A DNA stretch of 64,000 nt from DASWHR01 sp036398095 (GCA_036398095.1 DASWHR010000027.1:9617-73616); one strand, 5' to 3'. Counted from the stretch's first letter, positions 25,772-34,580 are shown. Translations and numbers: made by a program. The notes: generated by a model from the letters alone, not told the origin.

Positions 25772-26611
25772 TCACAGAAGGATGCGGGGATCGTTGGTGA
25801 TAACGCCGTCCACGCCCAGCGCGATCATCCGGGCCGCGTCGGCCGCGGAATCCACGGTCCAGGTGATGACGCGCCGGCCGAGCAGGTGCGCGGCGGCGAC
25901 GCCTTCGGCGGTGAAATCGGCCGCCTCAAAGTCGGGCGCCGAGATCTCATAGCCGCGCGCCGTCGCATAGACCGCGTTCTCGGTCAGCAGGAATCCCAGG
26001 TCCGAGGTCGTCAGCAGCATCGTGTCGAGCGCCGGATCGAGCAACTCGACGCGGTCCAGCGCCGGCGGCCAGAACGACTGCACGATGATCCGATCCTTCG
26101 GGTACCCCGACGAGCCGATGAGCGCGACGAGCGCGTCGGCGACGAGCGTTCCGGCCGGATCGAAGTTGGTCTCGCCGGGAATGTCTTTGATCTCGATCAT
26201 CACACCCCACGCGGGCGATGCCTGCATGCCGCGTGCCAGAACATCGGCAAGCAGCGGCACCGGCTCGAAGCCGAACGACGGCCGCCACCGCTTCGCCGCG
26301 TCGCACTCCGTGGCGCTGTAGGTCCAGTCGATGACCGGGCCGGCGCACGTCGTGGTGCGGTCGAGCGTGTCATCGTGAATCAGCACCAGCGCGCCGTCCG
26401 CGGTCGCTTGCGTGTCCATCTCGAGCCAGCCGTCCACGCCGGCGCCGGCGAACAGCGCGGCCGCGTTCTCGAAGGCCGCCATCGTGTTTTCGGGTGCGAT
26501 CGATGCGCCGCCGCGATGCGCGTAGACGGTGACCGGCGACGCCGCGGCGGGTACGGCCTGAAGCGTGGCGGCGGCGACCGGAAGCAGGCAGAGCAGGGTT
26601 CGGATTCTCAC
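25772..26611 (-). CDS. Secreted glycerophosphodiester phosphodiesterase
   Basis: This 279-residue GDPD-family enzyme hydrolyses glycerophosphodiesters to glycerol-3-phosphate and an alcohol. It has a signal peptide (MRIRTLLCLLPVAAATLQAVPAAA), the catalytic YAHRGGASIAPENT motif (H32), and the metal and catalytic segments WLEMDTQATADGALVLIHDDTLDRTT. Length is typical for single-domain GDPDs. GTG start. It sits between the lysyl oxidase and the TlpA-like gene, probably in one transcription unit. Confidence 0.9.
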   Translation of the reverse strand: MRIRTLLCLLPVAAATLQAVPAAASPVTVYAHRGGASIAPENTMAAFENAAALFAGAGVDGWLEMDTQATADGALVLIHDDTLDRTTTCAGPVIDWTYSATECDAAKRWRPSFGFEPVPLLADVLARGMQASPAWGVMIEIKDIPGETNFDPAGTLVADALVALIGSSGYPKDRIIVQSFWPPALDRVELLDPALDTMLLTTSDLGFLLTENAVYATARGYEISAPDFEAADFTAEGVAAAHLLGRRVITWTVDSAADAARMIALGVDGVITNDPRILL

Positions 26612-26663
26612 GAACGTGACTTTCTCCGCCGCCGGACCCGATTCCTGCCCTTAATCTCGGCCG

Positions 26664-27344
26664 TTATGCCGCAGCCTTCGCCTGCTCGATGAACTGCTCG
26701 ATAGTCGCGACCGGCAAAGCGCCGACCGCGCGGGCGGCCACGCGCCCCCGCGCGTCGAGGAATACGAACGCGGGGAAGCTCGACATGCCGTAGGCCCCGA
26801 GCGCGGTGCTGGATTCGTCGTCGGCCAAGACCGGGACCGTCCAGCCTTCCCGTTCCAGCCAGGCCTTCGGCGGGAAGTTGCCGCGCACCTCGCTCACCGA
26901 GGTCGAGACCGAGACCACTTCGATCCCAGCCGGCGCGCCCTTTTCGGCGAGCCAGGCTTGGACGACCGGCACCTCCTTCTGGCACACGTGACACCAGTGG
27001 GCGATGAACATGATTACCTTCGGCGTGCCGTCGCGGGTGATCGCGATTGCGTCGCCGTCGAAGGTCGTGCCGCGCATCTCGGGTGCGAGCGCGCCGGCGG
27101 CCGGGTCTGGGGCGCCGCCCGAGGGGAAGTCGGGCAGCGCCTCGCCGGTCACGCTCACATCCGAGCCGAACGCCGATCCGCCGGTGCCGTCCCCGCCCGA
27201 CGTCACCACGACCGCGACCATCGCCGCGGCGGCGACGACGGCGAGGGCGATCCATCCGACGGGCGCTCGCCGCGAACCCCGCCGCTTCGCCTTAGCGCGC
27301 GCCTTCTGTCGCGAAATCTGCCGTCCGGCCGTCTTCGTGCTCAT
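26664..27344 (-). CDS. Membrane-anchored thioredoxin-fold (TlpA/DsbA-like) oxidoreductase
   Basis: This 226-residue protein has an N-terminal basic stretch, one transmembrane helix (about 30-48, GWIALAVVAAAAMVAVVV) and an extracytoplasmic thioredoxin domain with active-site WCHVC (C118/C121). The cis-Pro loop is SFPAFVFLD. The start overlaps the DsbB-like gene by 53 nt, so the pair likely works together: this protein oxidises or shuffles substrate thiols and the DsbB-like partner reoxidises it. GAGGAG precedes the ATG. Confidence 0.85.
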   Translation of the reverse strand: MSTKTAGRQISRQKARAKAKRRGSRRAPVGWIALAVVAAAAMVAVVVTSGGDGTGGSAFGSDVSVTGEALPDFPSGGAPDPAAGALAPEMRGTTFDGDAIAITRDGTPKVIMFIAHWCHVCQKEVPVVQAWLAEKGAPAGIEVVSVSTSVSEVRGNFPPKAWLEREGWTVPVLADDESSTALGAYGMSSFPAFVFLDARGRVAARAVGALPVATIEQFIEQAKAAA

Positions 27345-27912
27345 CGGTGGTCTCCTCGTCGAGAGTGTCGGGGCCCCGTCGCGGCAGCGTCAGCATCAGC
27401 ACCGCGATCAGCGCGAACGCCGACAGAGCCATGAACGGAATCGAGATGTAATGGAACTTCCAGATCCAGACCAGCGTGCAGGGCGCCTCGAGATCACACG
27501 AGACCGTCGACTGCGCCGGGAATCGTTCGAGTTGATAGTGGTAGATCGAAAGCAGCGCGCCGGCGATCGCCAGCGGCAACGCAAACCGCCGGATCGATGC
27601 GTCCCGCTTGATCCACGCCACGCCCAGCAGCAGCGTCATCGGGTACATCGCGATCCGTTGGTACCAGCACAGGCGGCACGGCGTGAAATGCGCGACCTCC
27701 GAGTAATACAGGCTGCCGGCCGTCGCGACGGCGGCCGCGACCCACGCGAAGCCGATCGCCGACGGCCGCAGAGATTCGGCGGCGCCGCGCAAGCGTGCGG
27801 CCCACGCGGGCGAGCGGCGCGCGGCGACCCATAGCCCGAGCGCCGCGACCACGAACAGGTTCGCGGCGACGGTCAGCAGGGCAAAGAACATCGAGAACGT
27901 GTCGGTCGTCAT
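27292..27912 (-). CDS. DsbB/BdbC-like quinone-linked disulfide oxidoreductase
   Basis: This 206-residue membrane protein has about five hydrophobic helices. The first active pair is C79/C82 (FTPCRLCWYQR), the second C139/C145 (VSCDLEAPC), matching DsbB/BdbC, which pass electrons from thiols to quinone. The helix-Trp-Tyr-Gln-Arg after CxxC is characteristic. The 3' end overlaps the TlpA-like gene, showing a dedicated thiol-redox operon. The ATG at 27912 is chosen as the start of the first helix. Confidence 0.88.
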   Translation of the reverse strand: MTTDTFSMFFALLTVAANLFVVAALGLWVAARRSPAWAARLRGAAESLRPSAIGFAWVAAAVATAGSLYYSEVAHFTPCRLCWYQRIAMYPMTLLLGVAWIKRDASIRRFALPLAIAGALLSIYHYQLERFPAQSTVSCDLEAPCTLVWIWKFHYISIPFMALSAFALIAVLMLTLPRRGPDTLDEETTDEHEDGRTADFATEGAR

Positions 27913-28048
27913 CGCCCGAAGTTTCGGTGGAATCGGGTGCGAGCGGCAGGGTCGTTCGGTCCCGGGACATCCGGGCCGTCCGGCCCTCAAAGCGCACGAA
28001 AGGGCACCATCCGGCGGATCGGATGCGCCCCCGGTAGCATCTGGGGCC

Positions 28049-28879
28049 ATGTTGATCTCCGCGAAGCTTGCCCCAACGTTCGACTACGCAACGCTCACCG
28101 AGTTCTGGACCACGGCCGACGAGGCCGGCTACCACGCCGTCTGGAACTACGACCATTTCTACGGGCTCGGCCAGCAAGCCCAAGATCACGAAGCGCCGAC
28201 GCTGGAGGGCTGGACGACGCTGGCGGCGATGGCGGTGCTCGTGAAGCGAGCGCGTATCGGCTGCATGGTGACCGGCGTGACCTACCGGCATCCGTCGGTG
28301 CTCGCCAACATGGCCATCACCGTCGATCACATCTCGGGTGGCCGGCTGGAGCTGGGGATGGGCGCCGCCTGGCACGAGGCCGAACACGCGGGCCTGGGCA
28401 TCGAGTTTCCGCCGCCGGGGGAGCGGGTCGCGCGTCTCGCCGAGGCGCTGACCGTGATCAAGGCGCTCATGACCGAAGACCGCGCGAACTTCGAGGGCCG
28501 CTACTACACGCTGCGCGACGCGATCACCCAACCCAAGCCGGTGCAGCGGCCGCGGCCGCCGATCGTCGTCGGCGGCGTCCAGCCCAAAATGCTGAAGGTC
28601 ATCGCCGAGCACGCCGACGAATGGAATGTGCCCGGCGCCGATCCCGAGATGTGGGCGACGCTGTCGAAGCAGATCGACGACAACTGCGCCTCGATCGGCC
28701 GCGATCCGGGGCAGGTTCGCCGCGGCGTGCAACTGTTCATTCATCCCGCCGTCGACGGACAACCCGAAGAGCAGCTCGCCATGCTGCCCGCCTACGAGGA
28801 CAAAGGATGCGAACACGTCGTGCTCTCCTTCTACCAGCCGCCCTCCCGCGACCTGCTCGAGCGATGCGCGCCCAAGTAG
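28049..28879 (+). CDS. LLM-class F420/flavin-dependent oxidoreductase
   Basis: This 276-residue TIM-barrel protein belongs to the luciferase-like monooxygenase superfamily. It has WNYDHFYGL near the N-terminus, ARIGCMVTGVTYRHPSVLANMAITVDHISGGRLELGMGAAWHEAEH, and PPIVVGGVQPKMLKVIAEHADEWN. The pattern is that of the F420-dependent branch common in actinobacteria. The individual substrate cannot be deduced. The ATG at 28049 starts the first beta-strand. Confidence 0.8.
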   Translation: MLISAKLAPTFDYATLTEFWTTADEAGYHAVWNYDHFYGLGQQAQDHEAPTLEGWTTLAAMAVLVKRARIGCMVTGVTYRHPSVLANMAITVDHISGGRLELGMGAAWHEAEHAGLGIEFPPPGERVARLAEALTVIKALMTEDRANFEGRYYTLRDAITQPKPVQRPRPPIVVGGVQPKMLKVIAEHADEWNVPGADPEMWATLSKQIDDNCASIGRDPGQVRRGVQLFIHPAVDGQPEEQLAMLPAYEDKGCEHVVLSFYQPPSRDLLERCAPK

Positions 28880-29547
28880 CGGCCGTCGCGCTTGCGCTGG
28901 CGCTCGGCTCGTGCGGCGGCGGCGGGACGAAAAGCACCGACGCGCCGCTTGAGGGCGCGCAACTGGTGGTGGACGTCAAGGGCGACCACGCGAACGCGCT
29001 CAACGCCGACGGCGTGAAGCCGAAGAACCCGCCGGCCGCCGCCGACATCACCGGCGTGCGCCTGGACGCCGATACCGACTCGCTGACGGTCCGGATCGCG
29101 ATCGGCGGCTCGCCGATGACGAACCTCGCCGCCGACTCGATGCAAGGACCGGCATGGTTCGCGCAGATCTGGGCCGACGCGATCTCGGCCACGCCCGCCT
29201 ACTTCATGGCGATCGTCCGCGACGGCGAGGCGAAGGAGGAAGGCGGCACCATCACCGGCTGGCGGTTGTCGGTCTGCCCCGGCGTGGACGTGTGCGAGAC
29301 TCCGGCCGAGGGAGCGACGCTCAAGATCACTGCGTCCGAAGTGCGGGCCGACATTCCGCTGACGCTGCTCTCCAATCTGAAGAATCCGTTCACGTGGGCG
29401 ATGCTCTCGTACTGGAACGAGACGCAAGATCCGGTGCAGGCCCACAGCGACTGGGTGCCGGAAGCGGCGCGCCCCGGGCCCGGCGCGACCACCTACTCCG
29501 CGCCCGAGACTCGCGCGACCTTCCCGCCACAAGACCAAAAGAAATGA
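28864..29547 (+). CDS. Lipoprotein of unknown function
   Basis: This 227-residue product has a lipobox (LALALGSCGGGG, Cys at about 17), and its ATG overlaps the upstream oxidoreductase by 16 nt. The mature part is a single beta-rich domain with AQLVVDVKGDHAN, ADTDSLTVRIAIGGSPM and a C...C pair (VCPGVDVCETP). Possible Ig-like or DOMON-like folding is a guess. Its stop overlaps the FIST gene start (ATGA). Confidence 0.65.
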   Translation: MRAQVAAVALALALGSCGGGGTKSTDAPLEGAQLVVDVKGDHANALNADGVKPKNPPAAADITGVRLDADTDSLTVRIAIGGSPMTNLAADSMQGPAWFAQIWADAISATPAYFMAIVRDGEAKEEGGTITGWRLSVCPGVDVCETPAEGATLKITASEVRADIPLTLLSNLKNPFTWAMLSYWNETQDPVQAHSDWVPEAARPGPGATTYSAPETRATFPPQDQKK

Positions 29548-30704
29548 CCGACCGGCTGATCGTCGCCACCGGACTGTCCACCGACGCGGACGGCGTGGCG
29601 GCGGCGGCCGAAGCGGCCTCGGCGGCCGCGCGCGGCCTGAACGGCGCCTCGTGCGATCTGGCTGCGATCTTCGTGTCGGCCGCGCACGCCGACGCGGCCG
29701 TCGAGATCGCCGCGGCGATCCACGTCGCGCTGCAGCCGGGCGCGCTGATCGGCGCCACCGCCGGCACCGTCGCCGAAGGGGCGCGCGAAGTGGAGGATCG
29801 TCCGGCGATCGCGGTCTGGGCGGCGCATCTGCCCGGCACCACCGTCGAGCCGTTCTCGGTCGAGTTCACCGAAACGCCCGACGGTCCGACGTTCCTCGGC
29901 TGGCCGGCGCCGCCGGCCGACGCGGCCGTGATCGTGCTCGCCGACCCGTACACGGTTCCGGTCGACCGCCTCCTTTCGCGCGTCAACGACGAGCAACCCG
30001 GGCTGACCATCGTCGGCGGTCTTGCCTCCGGCGCATCGCGGCCGGGCGGACATCGCATCTGGCAGGGCGACGAGGTCGCAAACGGCGGCGCCGCCGGCGT
30101 CGTGATTCGCGGCCGGGTCGGTGTGCGCGCGCTCGTGTCGCAAGGATGCCGCCCGATCGGCACGCCGGCGACCGTCACGAATGCCGAGCGCAACCTGATC
30201 GTCGAGCTGGCCGGCCTTCCCCCGATCGAGCGTCTCCGCGACCTGTGGATCGAAGCCTCTCCCGACGACCGCGCCCTGATCCAGCGCGGCCTGCACATCG
30301 GCCGCGTCGTCGACGAATACAAGACCGAGTTCGAGCGCGGCGACTTCCTGATCCGAAACGTGATGGGCGCCGACGAATCCACCGGCGCGATGGCCGTCGG
30401 GGATCTGGTCGGCGTCGGCGAAACTGTCCAATTCCATGTGCGCGACGCCGCGAGCGCGGATGAGGATCTGCGCAGGGCGGCCGCGTCGGTCGAGCCGCCG
30501 GCCGGCGCGATGCTGTTCACCTGCAACGGCCGCGGTTCGCATCTGTTCGGCGCGCCCGATCACGACGCCGGCGTGCTCGCCGCAGCCTGGCGGGCGCCGC
30601 TCGCCGGCATGAGTTGCTCGGGCGAGATCGGACCGGTGGGCGGCCGCGCCTTCCTGCACGGCTTCACCGCATCGGTCGCGCTGTTCTATGACCGCACGTC
30701 GTAG
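29544..30704 (+). CDS. FIST-domain sensory protein
   Basis: This 386-residue protein has FIST N (about 35-225) and FIST C (about 225-370) segments. Recognisable stretches are GALIGATAGTVAEGAREVEDRPAIAVWAAHLPG, TIVGGLASGASRPGGHRIWQGDEVANGGAAGVVI and the C-terminal GAMLFTCNGRGSHLFGAPDHDAG with GMSCSGEIGPVGGRAFLHGFTAS. FIST domains are proposed to sense small ligands such as amino acids, usually ahead of signalling domains; here the FIST stands alone. Coupled to the lipoprotein upstream. Confidence 0.85.
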   Translation: MTDRLIVATGLSTDADGVAAAAEAASAAARGLNGASCDLAAIFVSAAHADAAVEIAAAIHVALQPGALIGATAGTVAEGAREVEDRPAIAVWAAHLPGTTVEPFSVEFTETPDGPTFLGWPAPPADAAVIVLADPYTVPVDRLLSRVNDEQPGLTIVGGLASGASRPGGHRIWQGDEVANGGAAGVVIRGRVGVRALVSQGCRPIGTPATVTNAERNLIVELAGLPPIERLRDLWIEASPDDRALIQRGLHIGRVVDEYKTEFERGDFLIRNVMGADESTGAMAVGDLVGVGETVQFHVRDAASADEDLRRAAASVEPPAGAMLFTCNGRGSHLFGAPDHDAGVLAAAWRAPLAGMSCSGEIGPVGGRAFLHGFTASVALFYDRTS

Positions 30705-30732
30705 GCGGGGTGCGGCGGATATGCTGCCCGCG

Positions 30733-31347
30733 ATGCTGCTGTTTCTCATACGACACGCGATGACGCCGGTCACCGGCGTGAAGCTCGCCGGCTGGTCGCC
30801 CGTTCCGCTGTCCGCAGAGGGCGTGCGGCAGGCCGGCGCGATGGCGCAACGCTTCGCGTCGATTCCGCTGGATGCGATCTACTCGTCGCCGGTCGAGCGT
30901 GCCGTTCAAACCGCCAAGCCGCTCGCGGCCGTCAAGAAGATGCGGCTGCGAATCCGGCCGGGCCTCGGCGAGGTCCGCTACGGCGACTGGGAAGGCCGCC
31001 CGCTCAAACAGCTCGCCAAGACGCAGCATTGGCGCGACGTGATCGCCCATCCCTCCGAGGGACGTTTCCCCGGCGGCGAAGCGCTGCGCGAGACGTCGGC
31101 GCGTGTCGTGGCGGCCACGGCCGAAGTCGCCGCCGCCCACCCGAACGGTGCGGCCGCCATCGTGTCGCACGCCGATGGGATCAAGATGATCCTCGCCCAC
31201 TATGCCGGCATCCACCTCGACCTGTACGCGCGGCTTGCGATCGGTCCGGCGTCGGTGAGCGCCGTGTGGGTCGGCAACGGCGCCCCGCGAATCCTGAAGA
31301 TCAACGACAGCGGCTCGCTCGACGAGCTTGCCCCGAGGAAGCGATGA
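30733..31347 (+). CDS. Histidine phosphatase (phosphoglycerate mutase-like)
   Basis: This 204-residue protein opens with the RHG-type motif (LFLIRHAMTPVTGVKLAGW), where the phospho-accepting His is in IRHA. It retains YSSPVERAVQTAKPLA, GLGEVRYGDWEGRPL and the second catalytic His in VSHADGIKMILAHY. It is the first gene of a three-gene block with DUF3090 and SCO1664-type genes, coupled by stop/start overlaps. The same trio occurs in streptomycetes and mycobacteria, usually next to mshC. The substrate is unknown. Confidence 0.85.
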   Translation: MLLFLIRHAMTPVTGVKLAGWSPVPLSAEGVRQAGAMAQRFASIPLDAIYSSPVERAVQTAKPLAAVKKMRLRIRPGLGEVRYGDWEGRPLKQLAKTQHWRDVIAHPSEGRFPGGEALRETSARVVAATAEVAAAHPNGAAAIVSHADGIKMILAHYAGIHLDLYARLAIGPASVSAVWVGNGAPRILKINDSGSLDELAPRKR

Positions 31348-31913
31348 GCACATCTTTCGAATTGGATCCCGTATCGCGCATCACCGCCGGCGCCGTCGGC
31401 GAGCCCGGCAACCGCACCTTCTACATTCAGGCGCGAAAGGATGAGCTGCTGGTCACGCTGCTGGCCGAGAAGCAGCAAGTGCAAGTCCTGGCGACGACGC
31501 TCGCGCAACTGCTGGAAACGCTCGATCCGATCGACGACGAAGGCGTCCCGCCGGCATCGGATGATCTCGAGTTGGAAGATCCGCTGCTTCCCGAATGGCG
31601 GATCGGCCCGATGGCGATCGAAGTCGAAGAAGACACCGGCATGATGGTCTTCGTCGCCGAAGAGGTTCCGGCCGGCGACGACGCCGACGACGAGGACGAA
31701 GCCGGCATCGCAGCCTCCATCGAAGAGGAGACCGTCGCCGATCTCGCGCACGCTCGCTTCGTCGCGACCCGCGCGCAGATGAAAGCGCTTGCCGAGCATG
31801 CCGAGATCGTCTGTTCGGCCGGCCGGCCTCGGTGCCAATTGTGCGGCTTCCCGATGGACCCCGACGGGCACGTATGTCCCGCGACGAACGGTCATCGTTC
31901 CCCCGAGTTGTGA
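31344..31913 (+). CDS. DUF3090-family protein with C-terminal Cys ribbon
   Basis: This 189-residue protein is of the actinobacterial DUF3090 type (FELDPVSRITAGAVGEPGNRTFYIQARKDELLVTLLAEKQQV; WRIGPMAIEVEEDTGMMVFVAEEV). It ends in a zinc-ribbon-like RCQLCGFPMDPDGHVCP. The function is unknown; conserved linkage to the phosphatase and the SCO1664-type protein suggests one process. The start overlaps the upstream stop (ATGA) and the stop overlaps the next start (GTGA). Confidence 0.85.
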   Translation: MSTSFELDPVSRITAGAVGEPGNRTFYIQARKDELLVTLLAEKQQVQVLATTLAQLLETLDPIDDEGVPPASDDLELEDPLLPEWRIGPMAIEVEEDTGMMVFVAEEVPAGDDADDEDEAGIAASIEEETVADLAHARFVATRAQMKALAEHAEIVCSAGRPRCQLCGFPMDPDGHVCPATNGHRSPEL

Positions 31914-32626
31914 GCGAGGCGACCGACTCCGCCGCGATCCGCATCCTGGAACGCGGTGCAATCGAAGTCCTGGGAGCGTTGCCGAACGCCTCCAACCACA
32001 CGTTTCTGGCTCGTGTCACGGATGGGGACGCCGCCGTGCGTGCCGTCTACAAGCCGCGCGACGGCGAATCGCCGCTGTGGGACTTCCCCGACGGGACGCT
32101 CTGGCAGCGCGAGATCGCCGCGTGGCACGTGTCGGAGCGGCTCGGCTTTGGGTTCGTGCCGCCCACGCTCGCGCGCGAGGGGCCCTACGGGATCGGCTCG
32201 GTGCAACTGTTCGTCGACCACGATCCGAGCATGCATTACCTCAACATGCCGCCCGAGTTCGACGATCTGTTCCGCCTGGTCTGCCTGTTCGATCTGCTGA
32301 TCAACAACGCCGACCGCAAGGCCGGGCATTGTCTGCTGGATCCGAAGACGAGCCGTATCTGGATGGTGGACCACGGGGTGTCGTTCCACGAGGACACGAA
32401 GGTGCGGACGGTGATCTGGGATTTCGCCGGTGAGCCGATGCCGCCGGTCGGGCTCGACGCGGTGCGGCGGTTCTGCGCCGATGTTGCGGCCGACCCGGGG
32501 CCGCTGGAGGCGCTGCTGTCGCGGGGCGAGCTGGTCGCGCTCGGGCGTCGCGCGGAACGGATCGTCGCGGCCGGCGTGTTTCCCGACCCGGGTCCCGGCC
32601 GCCCCTTCCCTTGGCCGCCGGTCTAG
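31910..32626 (+). CDS. SCO1664-family (PI3/4-kinase-like fold) protein
   Basis: This 238-residue protein resembles actinobacterial SCO1664-family proteins with a phosphatidylinositol-kinase-like fold. Motifs are VRAVYKPRDGESPLWDFPDGTLWQREIAAWHVSERLGFGFVPPT, the catalytic-loop-like LLINNADRKAGHCLL and the metal-site IWMVDHGVSFHED. The GTG start overlaps the DUF3090 stop. Enzymatic activity is inferred from fold only. In many actinobacteria mshC (mycothiol synthesis) is next to this gene; here a minus-strand gene follows instead. Confidence 0.8.
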   Translation: MSEATDSAAIRILERGAIEVLGALPNASNHTFLARVTDGDAAVRAVYKPRDGESPLWDFPDGTLWQREIAAWHVSERLGFGFVPPTLAREGPYGIGSVQLFVDHDPSMHYLNMPPEFDDLFRLVCLFDLLINNADRKAGHCLLDPKTSRIWMVDHGVSFHEDTKVRTVIWDFAGEPMPPVGLDAVRRFCADVAADPGPLEALLSRGELVALGRRAERIVAAGVFPDPGPGRPFPWPPV

Positions 32627-32631
32627 ACCCT

Positions 32632-33663
32632 CTACAGCGAGATCGTCAGCTCGACGACGGGAACGTCGACGACCAGGATCGGGTCGTCGGAATTCAGCGG
32701 GATCTCGATCAGCGGCTTCGGCGGCTCGGCCGGCTTCCGCGTGGATGCCTTCGGCGTGGTGGCGGCCGGCTGCTTGACGGTCGCGCTACGCGCGGCTCGC
32801 GGCTTCGGCGCGACCGGGGCCGGCGCGGCCGGCGCGGCCGGAACTTCGGCGCCAAACTCGGCGCCAAATTCGCCGCCGGTCGGGTGGCCGACGCTCAGCA
32901 CGTCAAGGTTCAGCGCGCTCAGAAGATTGCGGACCAGATTCACGACCGAGCCGACCAGATCGGTGGGGGTCGGAGCGGGCGAGGCCGCGGACGGCGCGGA
33001 CGTTCGGGCGCCGAATATGGGCGTGATTCCGCCGGTCGGCTGCGCGACCGGCGCGGCCGTCGCAGCGGGTGCGGCCGGGTTCGGCCGCCGGGTCTCGCGG
33101 ATTCCCAGAACCTGCGTGCGTCGCGTGGGTTGCGTGCCGGGCGTCGTCGCCGTTGGACGCACGGACGGCGTCGCCTGCTCGCCGTTCGTCGGCGGCGTGC
33201 TCGGCGGGAACGTGTTGGCGACGGTCGGGATCGGAGTGATCGCCGTGCCGCCCCCCGGAACGCGGTCGCCGCGCGTCGTCGTGAAGAACACCGTTGCCAC
33301 CAGCACCAGCACCGCAGCGGCCGCCGCGCCGCCGATCTGCCACAGGCGTGCCGCGTCGCCGCGTCCGAGCAAGCGGCTCATCAGTCGCGCGCGCATGTCG
33401 CCCGGCAGTGGCCGAGGCGCGTCCAGGTCGTCGAAGTGAGCCGCGAAGCGCTCGTTGTGCTCTTCGCCGGTCAATACGTCGGTCAGGCGCGTGCGCATGT
33501 CCGTCGGGAGGCGCTTGGGGCGGTCGAGGATGTAGAGCAAGTTTTCGTCGGCCGGCGCGAGCGTGCTCGCGACCAGCGCGCCTTCCAGGCGCTCGCGCAT
33601 CCGCGCAGGAATCGGTCGCGGCGCGTCGGCACCGCGAAGCAGCGTCGCCGTCCGGTCAGCCAC
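32632..33663 (-). CDS. Anti-sigma-like membrane protein with three 34-residue repeats
   Basis: The 343-residue product begins with a GTG overlapping the ECF sigma gene by 8 nt. Its cytoplasmic part carries three evenly spaced copies of a P+.(L/I)P..MR.RL...L motif at residues 15-30, 49-64 and 83-98, an exact 34-residue period. One transmembrane helix (about 109-127) follows. The extracytoplasmic region is Pro/Thr/Ala-rich and low complexity, ending in a hydrophobic acidic strand (ILVVDVPVVELTISL). No HxxxCxxC zinc motif is present. The partnership with the sigma factor is inferred from coupling. Confidence 0.7.
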   Translation of the reverse strand: MADRTATLLRGADAPRPIPARMRERLEGALVASTLAPADENLLYILDRPKRLPTDMRTRLTDVLTGEEHNERFAAHFDDLDAPRPLPGDMRARLMSRLLGRGDAARLWQIGGAAAAAVLVLVATVFFTTTRGDRVPGGGTAITPIPTVANTFPPSTPPTNGEQATPSVRPTATTPGTQPTRRTQVLGIRETRRPNPAAPAATAAPVAQPTGGITPIFGARTSAPSAASPAPTPTDLVGSVVNLVRNLLSALNLDVLSVGHPTGGEFGAEFGAEVPAAPAAPAPVAPKPRAARSATVKQPAATTPKASTRKPAEPPKPLIEIPLNSDDPILVVDVPVVELTISL

Positions 33664-34255
33664 GGTTCGGCTCCAGTTGCCGGCGCATCGCGTCCCGGGC
33701 GCGTTGGAGCAGCGACTGGATCTGCACGCGCGGCCGCCCGACTTCGGCGGCGATCTGCTCGACGGAGTACTCGTCGAGATACTTCAGCACGAGCACCTGC
33801 CGGTGCAACGGAGCAAGGTTCCCGAGCGCGCGCAAGACCTCGTCGCGGATGTCGATGACGACGTGCGGCTCATAGGGCCGCGGCGCCGGCTGGTTGGCGA
33901 CCGCCGTCTGCTTTCGTTCGCGCTCCCAGTGACGAGCGATCCGGCGGCGGGCGATGGTGCACAGCCATGTGTTGAGCGCCGCCTCCCCTCGGAACGAGTC
34001 GGCGGAGCGCACTCCTTCGATGAGCGTCTCTTGCATGATGTCCTCGGCGATGTCCTCATTCCCTCCGACACGGGCAAGCACGAATCCGTACACAGAAGGA
34101 AGATGCTCATCCATCAGCGTCCGGACTGAGTCCGGGTCGCCGGCGGCTACGGCACGCAACAGATCGGCCTCCCGAGAAGCTGATCCGACCAATTCCATGC
34201 GTTCCCCCGTAGCTTCGTGGTCGTCCGAGGACGAAATCAACCGGTGTGTCGCCAT
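33656..34255 (-). CDS. ECF RNA polymerase sigma factor
   Basis: This 199-residue sigma factor has region 2 (DEHLPSVYGFVLARVGGNEDIAEDIMQETLIEGVRSADSFRGEAALNTWLCTIARRRIARHWERE) and region 4 (LAPLHRQVLVLKYLDEYSVEQIAAEVGRPRVQIQSLLQRARDAM). The ATG at 34255 is chosen, with GAGAGG upstream; ATG 34198 is possible. It is co-transcribed with the repeat-containing membrane protein. Its targets may include its own promoter or the surface-protein gene at 34581. Confidence 0.85.
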   Translation of the reverse strand: MATHRLISSSDDHEATGERMELVGSASREADLLRAVAAGDPDSVRTLMDEHLPSVYGFVLARVGGNEDIAEDIMQETLIEGVRSADSFRGEAALNTWLCTIARRRIARHWERERKQTAVANQPAPRPYEPHVVIDIRDEVLRALGNLAPLHRQVLVLKYLDEYSVEQIAAEVGRPRVQIQSLLQRARDAMRRQLEPNRG

Positions 34256-34580
34256 TCCAGCAAACCTCTCGCCGTTGTGCCAGGAAAGGTTCGGCCCGCC
34301 GTTCTGGTTTTCCTGTTGATACAGACGTGAACCTGCCCGGCCGGCGGAGTATTTTTTGGCCGGGAAATGTCGCACCGCGCCCGCTACCGCTACAATTCGG
34401 GCACGCACGGGTGGCGAGTCGGGGAGGAGCGGCAAACCGGCAGGGACGCTGCTTTCGAAATATTCCGCCATCGACTGGAACCTGAGCGGTTGATAAGAGC
34501 ATCCTCATAGCACGAAGGGGCTAGAAAGCGGTAGCCCAAATGGGAGGGTGCCGCACGATCACGGTCCGGGGGGACACAAG
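34256..34580. other. Divergent regulatory region, 325 bp, no gene seen
   Basis: The space between the ECF sigma gene (minus) and the surface-protein gene (plus) contains a hairpin whose 7-bp arms (CCCGGCC at 34336-34342, GGCCGGG at 34358-34364) flank an AT-rich loop, TATTTTTT. A GGAACC at 34477-34482 resembles the -35 of ECF-dependent promoters. I see no convincing ORF or structured RNA. Confidence 0.4.

Noticed and set aside
34336..34364. Hairpin with an internal T-run upstream of the ECF sigma gene considered as a terminator
   Set aside because: The T-run is in the loop rather than after the stem, so intrinsic termination is unlikely.
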